A stretch of 64,000 nucleotides of DNA, from contig NZ_KE386573.1 in assembly GCF_000427685.1 (NCBI RefSeq), forward strand, positions 3,022,938 to 3,086,937, given 5' to 3'. A program made the position numbers and the translations under genes. The stretch is from Haloplanus natans DSM 17983 (GTDB lineage Archaea > Halobacteriota > Halobacteria > Halobacteriales > Haloferacaceae). Below, one piece after another: positions 8,025 through 16,900 of the stretch (position 1 is the first letter of the stretch; every line of letters begins with the position of its first letter). The notes below the pieces were generated by a model. The model ran no database searches. It was not told where the DNA came from and saw only the letters and a program-made list of their open reading frames with translations.

Positions 8025-8504
8025 ATGCGTGTCAACGAAACCGACCTCGACTGGGCGACGACCGAACGCGACGAGACGGCGTTCCGGCGCAAGAGACTCG
8101 CGGCGGCGGCCGGCGGCGAACGTCTCGGCTGTTCGCTGTACGAACTCCCGCCCGGCAAGAAGTCGTGGCCCTTCCACTTCCACACCGGCAACGAGGAGGC
8201 GCTGTACGTCCTCGCGGGGACGGGACGGCTCCGAACCGAGGACGGGACGGAACCGCTCGACTCCGGCGACTACGTGGCGTTTCCGATCGGTGCGGACGGG
8301 GGTCACCGCGTGATCAACGACGGTGACGACACCCTGCGCTATCTGGCGCTGTCGACGATGAACGAACCGGACGTGACGGTGTACCCCGATTCCGACAAGA
8401 TCGGCGTCTACGCGGGGTCGGCGCCGGGGAGCGACGACCCGCGGAGCGTGGCGGGCTACTACCGCCGCGACGACGACGTGGACTACTGGCTCGACGAGGG
8501 CTGA
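8025..8504 (+). CDS. Cupin-domain protein
   Basis: A 159-residue protein with one cupin beta-barrel. Metal-binding motif 1 reads HFHTGNEEALYVLAGTG, giving His-X-His and Glu ligands, and motif 2 is around GDYVAFPIGADGGHRV. The C-terminal segment SVAGYYRRDDDVDYW is typical of haloarchaeal single-cupin proteins related to sugar isomerases and dioxygenases. Substrate unknown. I chose the ATG at 8025 (MRVNETDLDW) because the residues before it in the frame are unlike the family. Confidence 0.8.
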   Translation: MRVNETDLDWATTERDETAFRRKRLAAAAGGERLGCSLYELPPGKKSWPFHFHTGNEEALYVLAGTGRLRTEDGTEPLDSGDYVAFPIGADGGHRVINDGDDTLRYLALSTMNEPDVTVYPDSDKIGVYAGSAPGSDDPRSVAGYYRRDDDVDYWLDEG

Positions 8505-8515
8505 GACGGGACGGA

Positions 8516-8806
8516 CTAGCGGCGGTCCGCCCGAGGGGTCGAGAGGGCGGCGCGGATCGAGGCTACTGGCTCCCGGTCACGGTCGGGGGCGTCGTACGTC
8601 GAGAGGGCGTCGCGAACGAGGTCACGGTCGGCCGCGTCGAGTGGCTCACACGACTCGATCCGGTCGAGGATCGTCACGGCACGGTCGGGCGACCGCCCGG
8701 CCGCGACGAGCCGTTCGACGTGGTCGAGGACGGCGGCGTGGAGCACCCACGCCGCTTCACGCGAGAGTTCGACGCCGTCGGGACCGTGGCAGGTGGTCGG
8801 GGACAT
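8516..8806 (-). CDS. Small conserved haloarchaeal protein
   Basis: A 96-residue, helical protein starting at the ATG ending at 8806 (MSPTTCHGPDGVELS). Its core (SREAAWVLHAAVLDHVERL, then a second helix pair ending in RDLVRDALSTY) resembles short haloarchaeal helical domain proteins of unknown function. No membrane segment or catalytic motif. It lies between the cupin and acyl-CoA dehydrogenase genes, on the same strand as the latter and 85 bp after its end. Longer frames through this region only shadow the dehydrogenase. Confidence 0.6.
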   Translation of the reverse strand: MSPTTCHGPDGVELSREAAWVLHAAVLDHVERLVAAGRSPDRAVTILDRIESCEPLDAADRDLVRDALSTYDAPDRDREPVASIRAALSTPRADRR

Positions 8807-8892
8807 GACTGTGCACCTCGGTTGCGCGTAGGGGAACGAGACCTTTGTGGCTACCCCCGCTGGGTGCCGGCCGCGCACGACTCCGAAAGGAT

Positions 8893-10053
8893 CTATTCGA
8901 ACGCCGACAGCCCCGTCAGATCCTCGCCGAGGATCAGCGAGTGGATGTCGTGGGTGCCTTCGTAGGTGTACACCGTCTCCATGTTGGCGAGGTGGCGCAT
9001 CGGCGGGTAGTCGGCCGTGATGCCGTTGCCACCCAGTATCTCGCGGGCGGTCCGGGAGCCCTCGCGGGCCATCCGAACGTTGTTGCGCTTGGCCATCGAC
9101 ACCTGCTGGGGCCGCAGGTCGCCCCGCTCTTTCAGGTCCGCCAGCCGGTGAGCGAGCAGTTGCGCCGTCGTGATCCGCGTCGCCAACTCCGCCAGTTTCT
9201 CCTGCTGGAGTTGGAAGCCACCGATCGGCCGGCCGAACTGTTCGCGCTCCGTGGCGTAGGCCAGCGCCGTCTCGAAGCAGTCGCGAGCGGCGCCGACCGC
9301 CCCCCACGCGATGCCGTAGCGCGCCTGCGTGAGACAGGAGAGCGGCCCCTTCATCCCCGTCACGTCGAGGACGGCCGCGTCGGGCACCCACACCTCTGAG
9401 AGGCTGATCTCGCCCGTGATGGAGGCCCGAAGGGAGAGCTTCTCGTCGATTTCCGGCGTCCGCACGCCGTCGCGGTCCGTCTCGACGAGAAAGCCCCGGA
9501 CGGGCTCGTCGGGGACGCTCCGATCCCGCGCCCACACCACCGCCACGTCCGCGATGGGGGCGTTCGTGATCCACGTCTTCGACCCCGTCAGCCGGTAGCC
9601 GTCGCCGTCGGGGTCGGCGCGGGTCGCCATCGACGACGGGTCCGAGCCGTGTTCGGGTTCGGTCAGGCCGAAACAGCCGACCGCCTCGCCCGTCGCCAGG
9701 TCGGGCAGCCACCGCTCCCGCTGTGTCTCGGTTCCGAACGCGTGGATCGGATACATCACCAGCGCGCCCTGAACGCTCGCCATCGAGCGCACCCCCGAGT
9801 CGGCGGCTTCGAGCTCCTGCATCAACAGGCCGTACGCCCGCTCGCTCACGTTCGGCAGGCCGTGGCCGTCGAGGTTCGGGCCGTAAAAGCCCAGTTCGCC
9901 CATCTCCGGGATCAGATCGGTCGGAAACGTGCCGTCGAGGAAGTGGTCGGCGATGCCGGGGCGGACCTGTTCGTCGACGAACCGGCGGGCGGTGTCGCGG
10001 ATCAGCCGCTCCTCTTCGTCGAGGTCGGCCTCCAAGTCGACGTAGTCGAGCAT
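8893..10053 (-). CDS. Acyl-CoA dehydrogenase, glutaryl-CoA dehydrogenase type
   Basis: FAD flavoprotein oxidising an acyl-CoA ester, feeding electrons to ETF. The sequence closely follows glutaryl-CoA dehydrogenases: RSMASVQGALVM with the Arg that contacts the second carboxylate, GCFGLTEPEHGSDPSS (FAD site), SLRASITG, ARYGIAWG, REILGGNGI, and the C-terminal TYEGTHDIHSLILG carrying the catalytic Glu. Length is 386 residues, normal for the family. The ATG ending at 10053 is preferred over an upstream start. The product would be crotonyl-CoA if the substrate is glutaryl-CoA, which is likely but not proven. Confidence 0.88.
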   Translation of the reverse strand: MLDYVDLEADLDEEERLIRDTARRFVDEQVRPGIADHFLDGTFPTDLIPEMGELGFYGPNLDGHGLPNVSERAYGLLMQELEAADSGVRSMASVQGALVMYPIHAFGTETQRERWLPDLATGEAVGCFGLTEPEHGSDPSSMATRADPDGDGYRLTGSKTWITNAPIADVAVVWARDRSVPDEPVRGFLVETDRDGVRTPEIDEKLSLRASITGEISLSEVWVPDAAVLDVTGMKGPLSCLTQARYGIAWGAVGAARDCFETALAYATEREQFGRPIGGFQLQQEKLAELATRITTAQLLAHRLADLKERGDLRPQQVSMAKRNNVRMAREGSRTAREILGGNGITADYPPMRHLANMETVYTYEGTHDIHSLILGEDLTGLSAFE

Positions 10054-10096
10054 GGCGGGAGTGGGAACCGTTCGGTGAAAACGCTTGCTCGGCGCC

Positions 10097-10444
10097 CTAC
10101 AGGAACTCCCGCACCTCGGAGTACCACATATCGTGGTGGTCGACGGCGTCGACGCGTTCGGCGATGTCGACGGCGAGGGCGTGCCAGCAACGCTGGGTCG
10201 GATCGCCCGAATCGAGGTTGTACTCCGCGTCCTTGCAGGTGCAGCCACCGTCCTCGATGATGTACTCGTCGTCGTGGCCGACGACGACCGTGAAATCGCG
10301 GTACTGCTTCACCCGTTCCTCGGAGACGGCTTCGATGGCCCGTTGGCCACGGTCGCCGTGGACCGAGAGGATGGCGTCGACGATGGGGCCGGATAGCTCT
10401 CCGGCCACCGAGAGCGCTTCGCGCCAGTCCTCCACCTCGCTCAC
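10097..10444 (-). CDS. SWIM zinc-finger protein
   Basis: A 115-residue protein with a SWIM-type zinc motif near residue 70: C-x-C ([10 protein letters not shown]), then C-x-H (QRCWHALAV). SWIM domains bind zinc and contact DNA or protein; archaeal and eukaryotic members (Sws1 type) work with RadA/Rad51 paralogues. I chose the GTG ending at 10444 ([11 protein letters not shown]), because upstream sequence in the frame lies in the divergent promoter region with trm1. A repair role is inference only. Confidence 0.72.
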   Translation of the reverse strand: MSEVEDWREALSVAGELSGPIVDAILSVHGDRGQRAIEAVSEERVKQYRDFTVVVGHDDEYIIEDGGCTCKDAEYNLDSGDPTQRCWHALAVDIAERVDAVDHHDMWYSEVREFL

Positions 10445-10546
10445 GACGCGAACGGTCGGGCTTGGGCGTCTAAAGCCGTTCGGTCGATCGAACGGGCGGT
10501 CACGCCGAACCGCGGCCCTTTTCGCCACGCCCCGTCCACCTCCGCC

Positions 10547-11662
10547 ATGCGCGTCACCGAGGGCGAGGTCGAGTTCGAAGTCGCGGACGCCCGCGACGGC
10601 GCGAGCCAGGGCCGCGGCGAGGGCGTCTTCTACAACCCAACACAGGAACTGAACCGGGACGTGACCGTCGCCGTCCTGCGGGCCTATCGCGAGCGCGAAC
10701 CCCGTGCGGAGACGTATCTCGACGCCATGACCGCAAGCGGCGTCCGCGCCGTCCGCGCGGCCGCGGCGGGCTGGGACGTGACGGCGCTCGACACCGACCC
10801 CGACGCCGTTTCCCTCGCCCGGGAGAACGCCGCCCGCAACGACCTCGCTGTCGACGTGATCGAACGCGACGCCAACGTCCACATGCACGACTCCACACAC
10901 GACGTGATCGACCTCGACCCCTTCGGCACGCCGATCCCGTTCGCCGACGCCGCCGTCGCCAACGCCCGCGACCTGGTCTGTGTCACCGCCACCGACACCG
11001 CGCCGCTCTGTGGCGCCCACTTCGAGAGCGGCGTCCGCTCCTACGGCGCCGTCCCCCGCAACACTGATTATCACCCCGAGATGGGGCTTCGGGTCCTCCT
11101 CTCGGCGCTCGTGCGCACCGCCGCCCGCTACGACACGGCCGCCCGCCCCATCTGCTCGCACGTCTCCAGACATTACGCCCGCACGTATCTCGAACTCGAC
11201 GGCCGAGCGACGCAAGCCGACGCCTGTATCGACGAACTCGGCTACGTTCACCACTGCGAGGACTGTCTCACCCGCGAGGCCGAGTCCGGCCTGATCGCCC
11301 ACCCGCCCGAGGACTGCCCGGCCTGCGGGGGAAATCGCGTCGTCACCGCCGGCCCCCTCTGGCTGGGGGCGATCCGCGACCGCGAGTTCGTCACCGCAGT
11401 CCGTGAACGGGTCGACGACGGGATGGGCGAGGCGGCCCGCGCCCGCCGGCTGCTGGATACGCTCGAAGCGGAACTCGACGAGCCGACCCACTACGACCAG
11501 CACCGCCTCTGCAAGGAGTGGACGCGCTCTGCCCCCGCGATGGACGACTTCCTCGCCGACCTGCGGGACGCCGGGTACGACGCCTCGCGCGCACACTACC
11601 ACGGGACGGCGTTCAAGACGGACGCCTCCGTCGAGGAGATTCGGGTGGCGACCGCCGAGTGA
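10547..11662 (+). CDS. trm1: tRNA (guanine(26)-N(2))-dimethyltransferase Trm1
   Basis: SAM-dependent enzyme that dimethylates G26 of tRNAs. It has the family opening [11 protein letters not shown] and [11 protein letters not shown], a SAM-binding region ([16 protein letters not shown]), the catalytic motif DLDPFGTP near residue 124, and a C-terminal domain with zinc-ligand cysteines ([17 protein letters not shown]). Length is 371 residues, as in archaeal Trm1. It is divergent from the SWIM gene across about 100 bp. Confidence 0.95.
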   Translation: MRVTEGEVEFEVADARDGASQGRGEGVFYNPTQELNRDVTVAVLRAYREREPRAETYLDAMTASGVRAVRAAAAGWDVTALDTDPDAVSLARENAARNDLAVDVIERDANVHMHDSTHDVIDLDPFGTPIPFADAAVANARDLVCVTATDTAPLCGAHFESGVRSYGAVPRNTDYHPEMGLRVLLSALVRTAARYDTAARPICSHVSRHYARTYLELDGRATQADACIDELGYVHHCEDCLTREAESGLIAHPPEDCPACGGNRVVTAGPLWLGAIRDREFVTAVRERVDDGMGEAARARRLLDTLEAELDEPTHYDQHRLCKEWTRSAPAMDDFLADLRDAGYDASRAHYHGTAFKTDASVEEIRVATAE

Positions 11663-11720
11663 CACCGCCCGAAAATCGTCTGCCCAAACGTCCATATACA
11701 CCGACGTCGTTTGGTACGGT

Positions 11721-12242
11721 ATGACATTATCCGTGAATCGGATCGTCGTCGCGCTCCTCGTCACCCTCTCCGTTGCCACCGCAGGAGCGCCCGTCGCCGC
11801 CCAATCGGGGGAGCAACCGGCGTGGGCGGACGAGCTGTTCGCGGATCTGCAGGATATGCAGCCGCGGTTCAACGCGAACGTCACCGACGCCGAGATGAAC
11901 TTCGCGGAGCGGCAGGTGTTCAACCAGATCACGGGCAACGTCGTCAACGTCTACTTCGTCGACACCGGCGTCGTGTTCTCCTTCTACATGCGTCCGGACG
12001 GGACGATCACCGACCTCAGACAGTCGCGACGCGACGACGCGAGTCTGAAGATGCTGCTGACCCGCGAGACGGCGGAGAACCTCGTCGACCTCGACGACCC
12101 CGTGCCGCAGTTCGTCGAACACGTCCGGAACGGCCGACGGACCGGTGACACCGTCGAGGGCATCGTCATCAACGGCGAGGACGGCAAACCGATCAAGCAG
12201 GCGACGTGGACGGTCATCAACACGGTGAAAGGGTTGTTCTGA
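11721..12242 (+). CDS. Secreted protein of unknown function
   Basis: A 173-residue protein with a classical signal peptide (MTLSVNRIVVALLVTLSVAT, with a likely cleavage after AAQSG near residue 30). The mature part is mixed alpha/beta with one Cys-free core. Two further haloarchaeal-style motifs (GNVVNVYFVDTGVVFSFYM and ATWTVINTVKG) are seen but no known domain. The start at 11721 follows a purine-rich TATA-like stretch (CATATACACC) about 30 bp upstream. Function unknown; exported location is well supported. Confidence 0.75.
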   Translation: MTLSVNRIVVALLVTLSVATAGAPVAAQSGEQPAWADELFADLQDMQPRFNANVTDAEMNFAERQVFNQITGNVVNVYFVDTGVVFSFYMRPDGTITDLRQSRRDDASLKMLLTRETAENLVDLDDPVPQFVEHVRNGRRTGDTVEGIVINGEDGKPIKQATWTVINTVKGLF

Positions 12243-12296
12243 CGCGCTCGCACTGACCCCCTGAATTTTTGAGGGCTGGCCGGGCAGGTGGGCGTG

Positions 12297-14690
12297 ATGG
12301 TCGAGCACAGACGGACGCTGGATTTCAAGATCGCCTTCGCGATCGGGCTTGGGACCATGATCGCGGCGGGTATCTTCTCGCTGTCGGGCACCGCCGTCGC
12401 GGCGATCGGCAGTAGCGCCGTCGTCGCCTTCGTCCTCGCGGCGCTCGTCGCCGGACTCACCGCCGCCTCCTACTCCGAATTCGCCTCGATCTACGCCGAG
12501 AACGGCGGCGGCTACCTCTTTTCGACGCGCACGTTCGAACACGAGACGCTCGTCTACGCCGTCGGCGCCATGCTCTTTCTCGGCTACACCGGCACCACTG
12601 CCTTCTACCTCGCAACGATGGACGAGTGGTTCTTCCGCTTTATCATCCCCGAGTCGCTGCACGGCCTGCCCCACGGCACGACCGGCGTCGTCGCGGCGGT
12701 CCTGCTGGGTACGCTCAACGCCCGCGGCACCGAGGAGAGCGGGACGTTCCAGCTCCTCGTCACCGGTGCGAAGGTGGCCGTCCTCATTGCCTTCGTCGCC
12801 GGCGCGTTCACGTTCCGCGGCCCGACGGCCGCCGTCGACACCTTCGCCGCGCGCTTTTCGGCCGACGCCGTCGGCATCGTCACCATCGCCGCCCTCGCTT
12901 TCATCACCTTCTTCGGCTTCTCCGCCATCGCCGCCAGCGCCGGCGAGATCATCGAACCGCGCAAGACGGTGCCACGGGCCATCGCCGCGAGTATCGTCAC
13001 CGTCACCGTCCTCTACGCGTTCGTCATCGTCGCGATGGTCAACTCGCCCGTCCCGGCCGAAGTGATCGCCCAGGAGGGTGAGACGGCGATGGGCCGGGTC
13101 GCCGCCGGCTTCCTCGGTCCCGTCGGCCGGTCGCTCATCGTCGCCGGCGCGGTGTTCAGCATGGTCAGCGCCTCGAACGCGAGCGTCCTCGCCGCGAGCG
13201 GTATCGGCTCCCTGATGGGCCGACAGGGGCAGGCACCCCGGCCCTTCGCCCGCATCCACACCCGCTACGGCACGCCGTTTTGGAGCGTGGTGGCGACCAC
13301 GGCCACCATCGTCGCCATGATCGTCGTCTTCATCGGCCTCTTTCCCGCCGAGGGCGGGTTGCTCCCCGTCGACCTCACCGTCTCCCTGCCGGCGCTCGGC
13401 CCCCTGACCCTCACCGAACTCGGCCTGACGACGCTCACCGGGTTCGCGACGCTCAACCTCCTCCTGCCGCTCTCGGTGGTCAACGCCGCCCTCGTCTACT
13501 CCCGGCGGCGGTTCCCCGACCTGGAGCGTGGCTTCCGCGTCCCCGGCGTCCCGGCCGTCCCGATCCTCGGCATCCTCGCCAACGTCGCGCTCATCACCAA
13601 CCTGCCGGTCAAGGGGGTGGTCGTCGGCCTCGTCCTCGTCCTCGTGCTCCTCGTGGCCTACCTCGTCTGGGGCGGCGCGCCGGGCGTCGAGGACCTGTTC
13701 GAGCGGGTGGTCCCCCCGTCGGAACACGCGGGCGTCGGCGCGCCGACCGGCGAATCGGAGGCCGCCGAAAGGGGGGCCGACCGCCACCGCATCCTCGTCG
13801 CCGTTGCCCGGCCGGAGCGGGCCGCCCAGTACGCCGAACTCGCCGCGACGCTCGGGCGCCTCCGCAGCGACGATCCGCTCGTACAGGTCGTCAACGTCAC
13901 CCACATCCCCGACCAGACGCCGTGGGAGACGGTGGAGGAGACGGCCCGTCGGCGCACCGAACGCATCGAATCGCGGCTCGCAGAGGCAGGCGTCGACGCC
14001 GACTACACCGTCGAAGGCCACGTCTGTCAGGACGTTGCCTTCGACATCGTCCAGACCGCTCGCGACGACGACGCCGACCTAATCCTCATGGGCTATCCCG
14101 AGGAACACACCCGCATCGCGGAGACGGTGGAGTACACCGCCCCCTGTGGCGTGCTCTTCGCCAGCGGCGTCTCCGATCCGGACACGAGCGTCGTCAACAT
14201 CGGCGCCGGCGGCGGCCCCCACCACCTCGACGTCCTCCCCCTCATCGAGCGCATGGGTCAGGAAGGGGCGGAACTACACGTCATCAACGTCACGCCCGAG
14301 GGCGGACAGGGGCGGCCGGAGAACGCCGAGACGACCATCTCGCGACTCACTGGCGCGCCCTCCGTTCAGGTGCAGAACGTCGCCGCCGCCAGCATCGCGG
14401 CGGGCCTCGTCCGCACCGCGAGCGAGAACGGCGGCGTCCTCGTCATCGGGGCCACGCGCACCCGGCGGCTCCGGCGGTGGGTGTTCGGCAGCACGCCGGA
14501 TCAGGTCATCGAACTCGCCAAGAGCGAGGATCTGCCCGTCCTCGTCTACGCGAGTCCGCGCGGCGTCCACGGACCGATCGAGGACTACATCTACCCCGTC
14601 TACCGCGCGCTCACCGGGCGGCGGCGCGGCCCCATCGACGCCGGCTCCGACGAGTCCACGGCGTCGACGCCCGAGGGCCGGTCGGGATAA
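12297..14690 (+). CDS. APC-family amino acid transporter fused to two universal stress protein domains
   Basis: A 797-residue membrane protein. Residues 1 to about 460 are an APC permease with about 12 helices, including the helix 1 signature GLGTMIAAGIFSLSG. Residues 490 to 620 and 640 to 760 are two UspA-like alpha/beta domains on the cytoplasmic side. The first has DDADLILMGYPEEH; the second has an ATP-site-like ending VIGATRTRRLRRWVFGS. The fusion is known in haloarchaea and suggests nucleotide-dependent control of transport. I chose ATG 12297 over a GTG three codons upstream. Confidence 0.88.
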   Translation: MVEHRRTLDFKIAFAIGLGTMIAAGIFSLSGTAVAAIGSSAVVAFVLAALVAGLTAASYSEFASIYAENGGGYLFSTRTFEHETLVYAVGAMLFLGYTGTTAFYLATMDEWFFRFIIPESLHGLPHGTTGVVAAVLLGTLNARGTEESGTFQLLVTGAKVAVLIAFVAGAFTFRGPTAAVDTFAARFSADAVGIVTIAALAFITFFGFSAIAASAGEIIEPRKTVPRAIAASIVTVTVLYAFVIVAMVNSPVPAEVIAQEGETAMGRVAAGFLGPVGRSLIVAGAVFSMVSASNASVLAASGIGSLMGRQGQAPRPFARIHTRYGTPFWSVVATTATIVAMIVVFIGLFPAEGGLLPVDLTVSLPALGPLTLTELGLTTLTGFATLNLLLPLSVVNAALVYSRRRFPDLERGFRVPGVPAVPILGILANVALITNLPVKGVVVGLVLVLVLLVAYLVWGGAPGVEDLFERVVPPSEHAGVGAPTGESEAAERGADRHRILVAVARPERAAQYAELAATLGRLRSDDPLVQVVNVTHIPDQTPWETVEETARRRTERIESRLAEAGVDADYTVEGHVCQDVAFDIVQTARDDDADLILMGYPEEHTRIAETVEYTAPCGVLFASGVSDPDTSVVNIGAGGGPHHLDVLPLIERMGQEGAELHVINVTPEGGQGRPENAETTISRLTGAPSVQVQNVAAASIAAGLVRTASENGGVLVIGATRTRRLRRWVFGSTPDQVIELAKSEDLPVLVYASPRGVHGPIEDYIYPVYRALTGRRRGPIDAGSDESTASTPEGRSG

Positions 14691-14729
14691 GCAGTAGCGA
14701 TTTGTGGCCACGAACCGTCGTCGTCGCCA

Positions 14730-15410
14730 ATGAGCGTGCAAGCCGAGTTCGATCGGTGGGCGAGCGAGGGGAAGGATCGAGGCATGGAGAAGCGACACTG
14801 GCACACGGCGAAGGAGGCGCTCGCCCGGATGCCGGTCGAAGCCGGCGAGACGGTGCTCGATCTGGGCACCGGGTCGGGCTACGCGCTCCGGGCGCTCCGC
14901 GAGACGCGGGACGTGGGTCGGGCGGTCGGCCTCGACGCCTCGGGCGAGATGGTTCGAAACGCGCGGAGCTACACCGACGACCCCCGCCTCGACTTCTGCC
15001 GTGGCGACTTCGGCCACCTCCCGCTCCGCGACGACAGCGTCGACCACGTCTGGTCGATGGAGGCCTTCTACTACGCCCGCGACCCGGACGCCGTCCTCCG
15101 AGAACTTCTCCGCGTCCTGCGCCCCGGCGGCACGTTCTTCTGTGCGGTGAACTTCTTCGAGGAGAGCGTCCACACCCACGAGTGGAAGGAGACGGTCGGC
15201 GTCGAGATGCACCTGTGGAATCGCGAGCAGTACCGCGAGCGGTTCCGGAAGGCGGGCTTTCACGTCGCCGAGCAGAGCACCATCCCCGACCGCGAAATCG
15301 AGATTCCGGACGTCGACGCGTTCCCGACCGACGACTGGGAGCGCCGCGAGGCGATGGTCGACCGCTACCGGACGTGGGGGACGCTCCTGACGGTCGGCGT
15401 CGCGCCGTAG
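14730..15410 (+). CDS. SAM-dependent methyltransferase (class I)
   Basis: A 226-residue Rossmann-fold methyltransferase. Motif I is VLDLGTGSGYALRAL, followed by an acidic residue for SAM ribose (VGLDASGEMV), motif II (FCRGDFGHLPLRDDSVDHV) and motif III (ELLRVLRPGGTFF). The C-terminal half (HEWKETVGVEMHLWNREQY) is less common. The overall type is UbiE/COQ5-like, but the substrate cannot be named. It is separated from the APC gene by 39 bp and may be co-transcribed. Confidence 0.82.
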   Translation: MSVQAEFDRWASEGKDRGMEKRHWHTAKEALARMPVEAGETVLDLGTGSGYALRALRETRDVGRAVGLDASGEMVRNARSYTDDPRLDFCRGDFGHLPLRDDSVDHVWSMEAFYYARDPDAVLRELLRVLRPGGTFFCAVNFFEESVHTHEWKETVGVEMHLWNREQYRERFRKAGFHVAEQSTIPDREIEIPDVDAFPTDDWERREAMVDRYRTWGTLLTVGVAP

Positions 15411-15417
15411 CCGGGTG

Positions 15418-16515
15418 CTAGCCGACGAACGCGATGGGTACCGGCGTGAAACACGCCATCCCGAGAAGCAGCGTCAGGACGCCGATCGCCCGCCGTTTCA
15501 CGTCCACTGGCGTCTCGTCCATCGGCGTCGCGTTGCCGGCGCGGGAGAACAGCAGCGCAAGCAGGGCCCAGAGCCCCCAGACCTGGGCGCCCTGGCCGTT
15601 CTCGAACAGGACGAGGTAGCCCGCAAGCCCGAACAGCGCGATCGGAACCAGCCGCTGGACCGAGGCCAGACGGTCGCCGACGAGCGCCCGCGTCACGTGT
15701 GCCCCGTCGAGTTGGCCGACGGGGAGAAGGTTGAGGAACGTGACGAACGCGCCGACCCAGCCGCCGACGACGACCGGGTTGACGGTCGAACCGGGGCCGT
15801 ACGTCAGCGGTTCGCCCAGGAGGGCGGCGATGCCCTGCACCAGCAGGGGGTAGCCGAGTTCCAGGTCGGCGACCATCGACCCGTCCGTCGCCACCGGCGG
15901 GAGCGAGACGCCGACCGCGGTGACGACGACGGTGGCCGCCAGCCCGGCGAGGGGACCGGCGACGCCGATGTCGAACAGGGCACGACGGCTCGGGATGGTG
16001 TCTTTCATGCGGATCACCGCCCCGAGCGTCCCGAGGATGCTCGGGATCGGGATGAAGTAGGGAAGCGTCGCCTCCACGTCGTGGTACCGGCTGAACGCGT
16101 AGTGACCGAGTTCGTGAATCGCGAGGACGCCCATCACCGAGAGGGCGAAGGGCCACGCCCCGACGATGGCGAGCGGATCGGCCGACAGGTCGATGCCGTA
16201 CCACTGTGACCCGGCGTACAGCGTCGTCAACACCGTCGCCCCGAACAGCGCCACGTGGCTCCACGGCACGCCGTCGACCCCCGTCGAGCGCTCCGTCGCG
16301 GTCAGGACGTACTCGCCCGTCTCGTAGGTGAGGTCGACGCGGTAGCCCCGCTCCCGGAACGCGGGGGCGAGCGTCCGCATGACCGACTCCTTCGCGCCGG
16401 CGAGTTCGCCGTAGTACCGAACCCGCTCCTCGGCCACCTCCACCTCGTATACGAGAAACGCCTCCGTGAGCGACCCCGGGTCGGGGAGGTCGCCCGGAAC
16501 CGTGGGTTCGTCCAT
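15418..16515 (-). CDS. Site-2 protease-like membrane metalloprotease (M50)
   Basis: Intramembrane zinc protease of the S2P family, 365 residues, about eight membrane segments. The zinc motif HELGHY lies near residue 140 and the second ligand motif NLLPVGQLDG near residue 260; both are intact, so activity is expected. An N-terminal soluble domain of about 75 residues precedes the membrane part, as in other haloarchaeal members. Its 3' end is only 7 bp from the convergent methyltransferase gene. Confidence 0.9.
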   Translation of the reverse strand: MDEPTVPGDLPDPGSLTEAFLVYEVEVAEERVRYYGELAGAKESVMRTLAPAFRERGYRVDLTYETGEYVLTATERSTGVDGVPWSHVALFGATVLTTLYAGSQWYGIDLSADPLAIVGAWPFALSVMGVLAIHELGHYAFSRYHDVEATLPYFIPIPSILGTLGAVIRMKDTIPSRRALFDIGVAGPLAGLAATVVVTAVGVSLPPVATDGSMVADLELGYPLLVQGIAALLGEPLTYGPGSTVNPVVVGGWVGAFVTFLNLLPVGQLDGAHVTRALVGDRLASVQRLVPIALFGLAGYLVLFENGQGAQVWGLWALLALLFSRAGNATPMDETPVDVKRRAIGVLTLLLGMACFTPVPIAFVG

Positions 16516-16672
16516 CGTCGCGAGTAGGGCCTACAACCACTAGTATTGCTCGGCGGCAAGCGTCGGAATTCCGGTTCGTGAGGACCGAGACCGTCGAATC
16601 CGACGGTAGATACACGGCATCGAGTGCCGGCGACGACGAGCCCTATTTCCCTCCACGACCCGTAGCCGTGCC

Positions 16673-16825
16673 GTGCTCGGACTCCGATATTTCGCCTGTG
16701 AACGGTGCGGAACGGTGTACGCGAGCCCCGACGCCCCGAGCGATTGCGCCGACTGCGACGGCACGCGACTCGCCGAACTCGCCGAGGGGTCGGGCGCCGC
16801 GGCGTACTTCGCGCCCGTGGACTGA
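16673..16825 (+). CDS. Micro zinc-finger protein (50 aa)
   Basis: Short GTG-initiated gene, VLGLRYFACERCGTVYA and onward, with two cysteine pairs CERC (residues 9-12) and CADC (25-28), spaced as in a rubredoxin-like or CPXCG zinc knuckle. It has a separate stop at 16823-16825, and the YihY gene starts 76 bp later. Too short for ordinary gene callers, but the Cys arrangement and hydrophobic residues around it are typical of haloarchaeal zinc micro-proteins. Function unknown. Confidence 0.7.
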   Translation: MLGLRYFACERCGTVYASPDAPSDCADCDGTRLAELAEGSGAAAYFAPVD

Positions 16826-16900
16826 TAGCCGAGGGTCGTGGCGAGGGGGCGCGCCGCCGCGGGCACGGCCTTTTGTCGACGCCGCGCGAACCGGACGAGC

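Noticed and set aside
11727-14021. A 764-codon frame on the - strand.
   Set aside because: It is a complement shadow of the APC/USP gene; the forward frame has clear family motifs.
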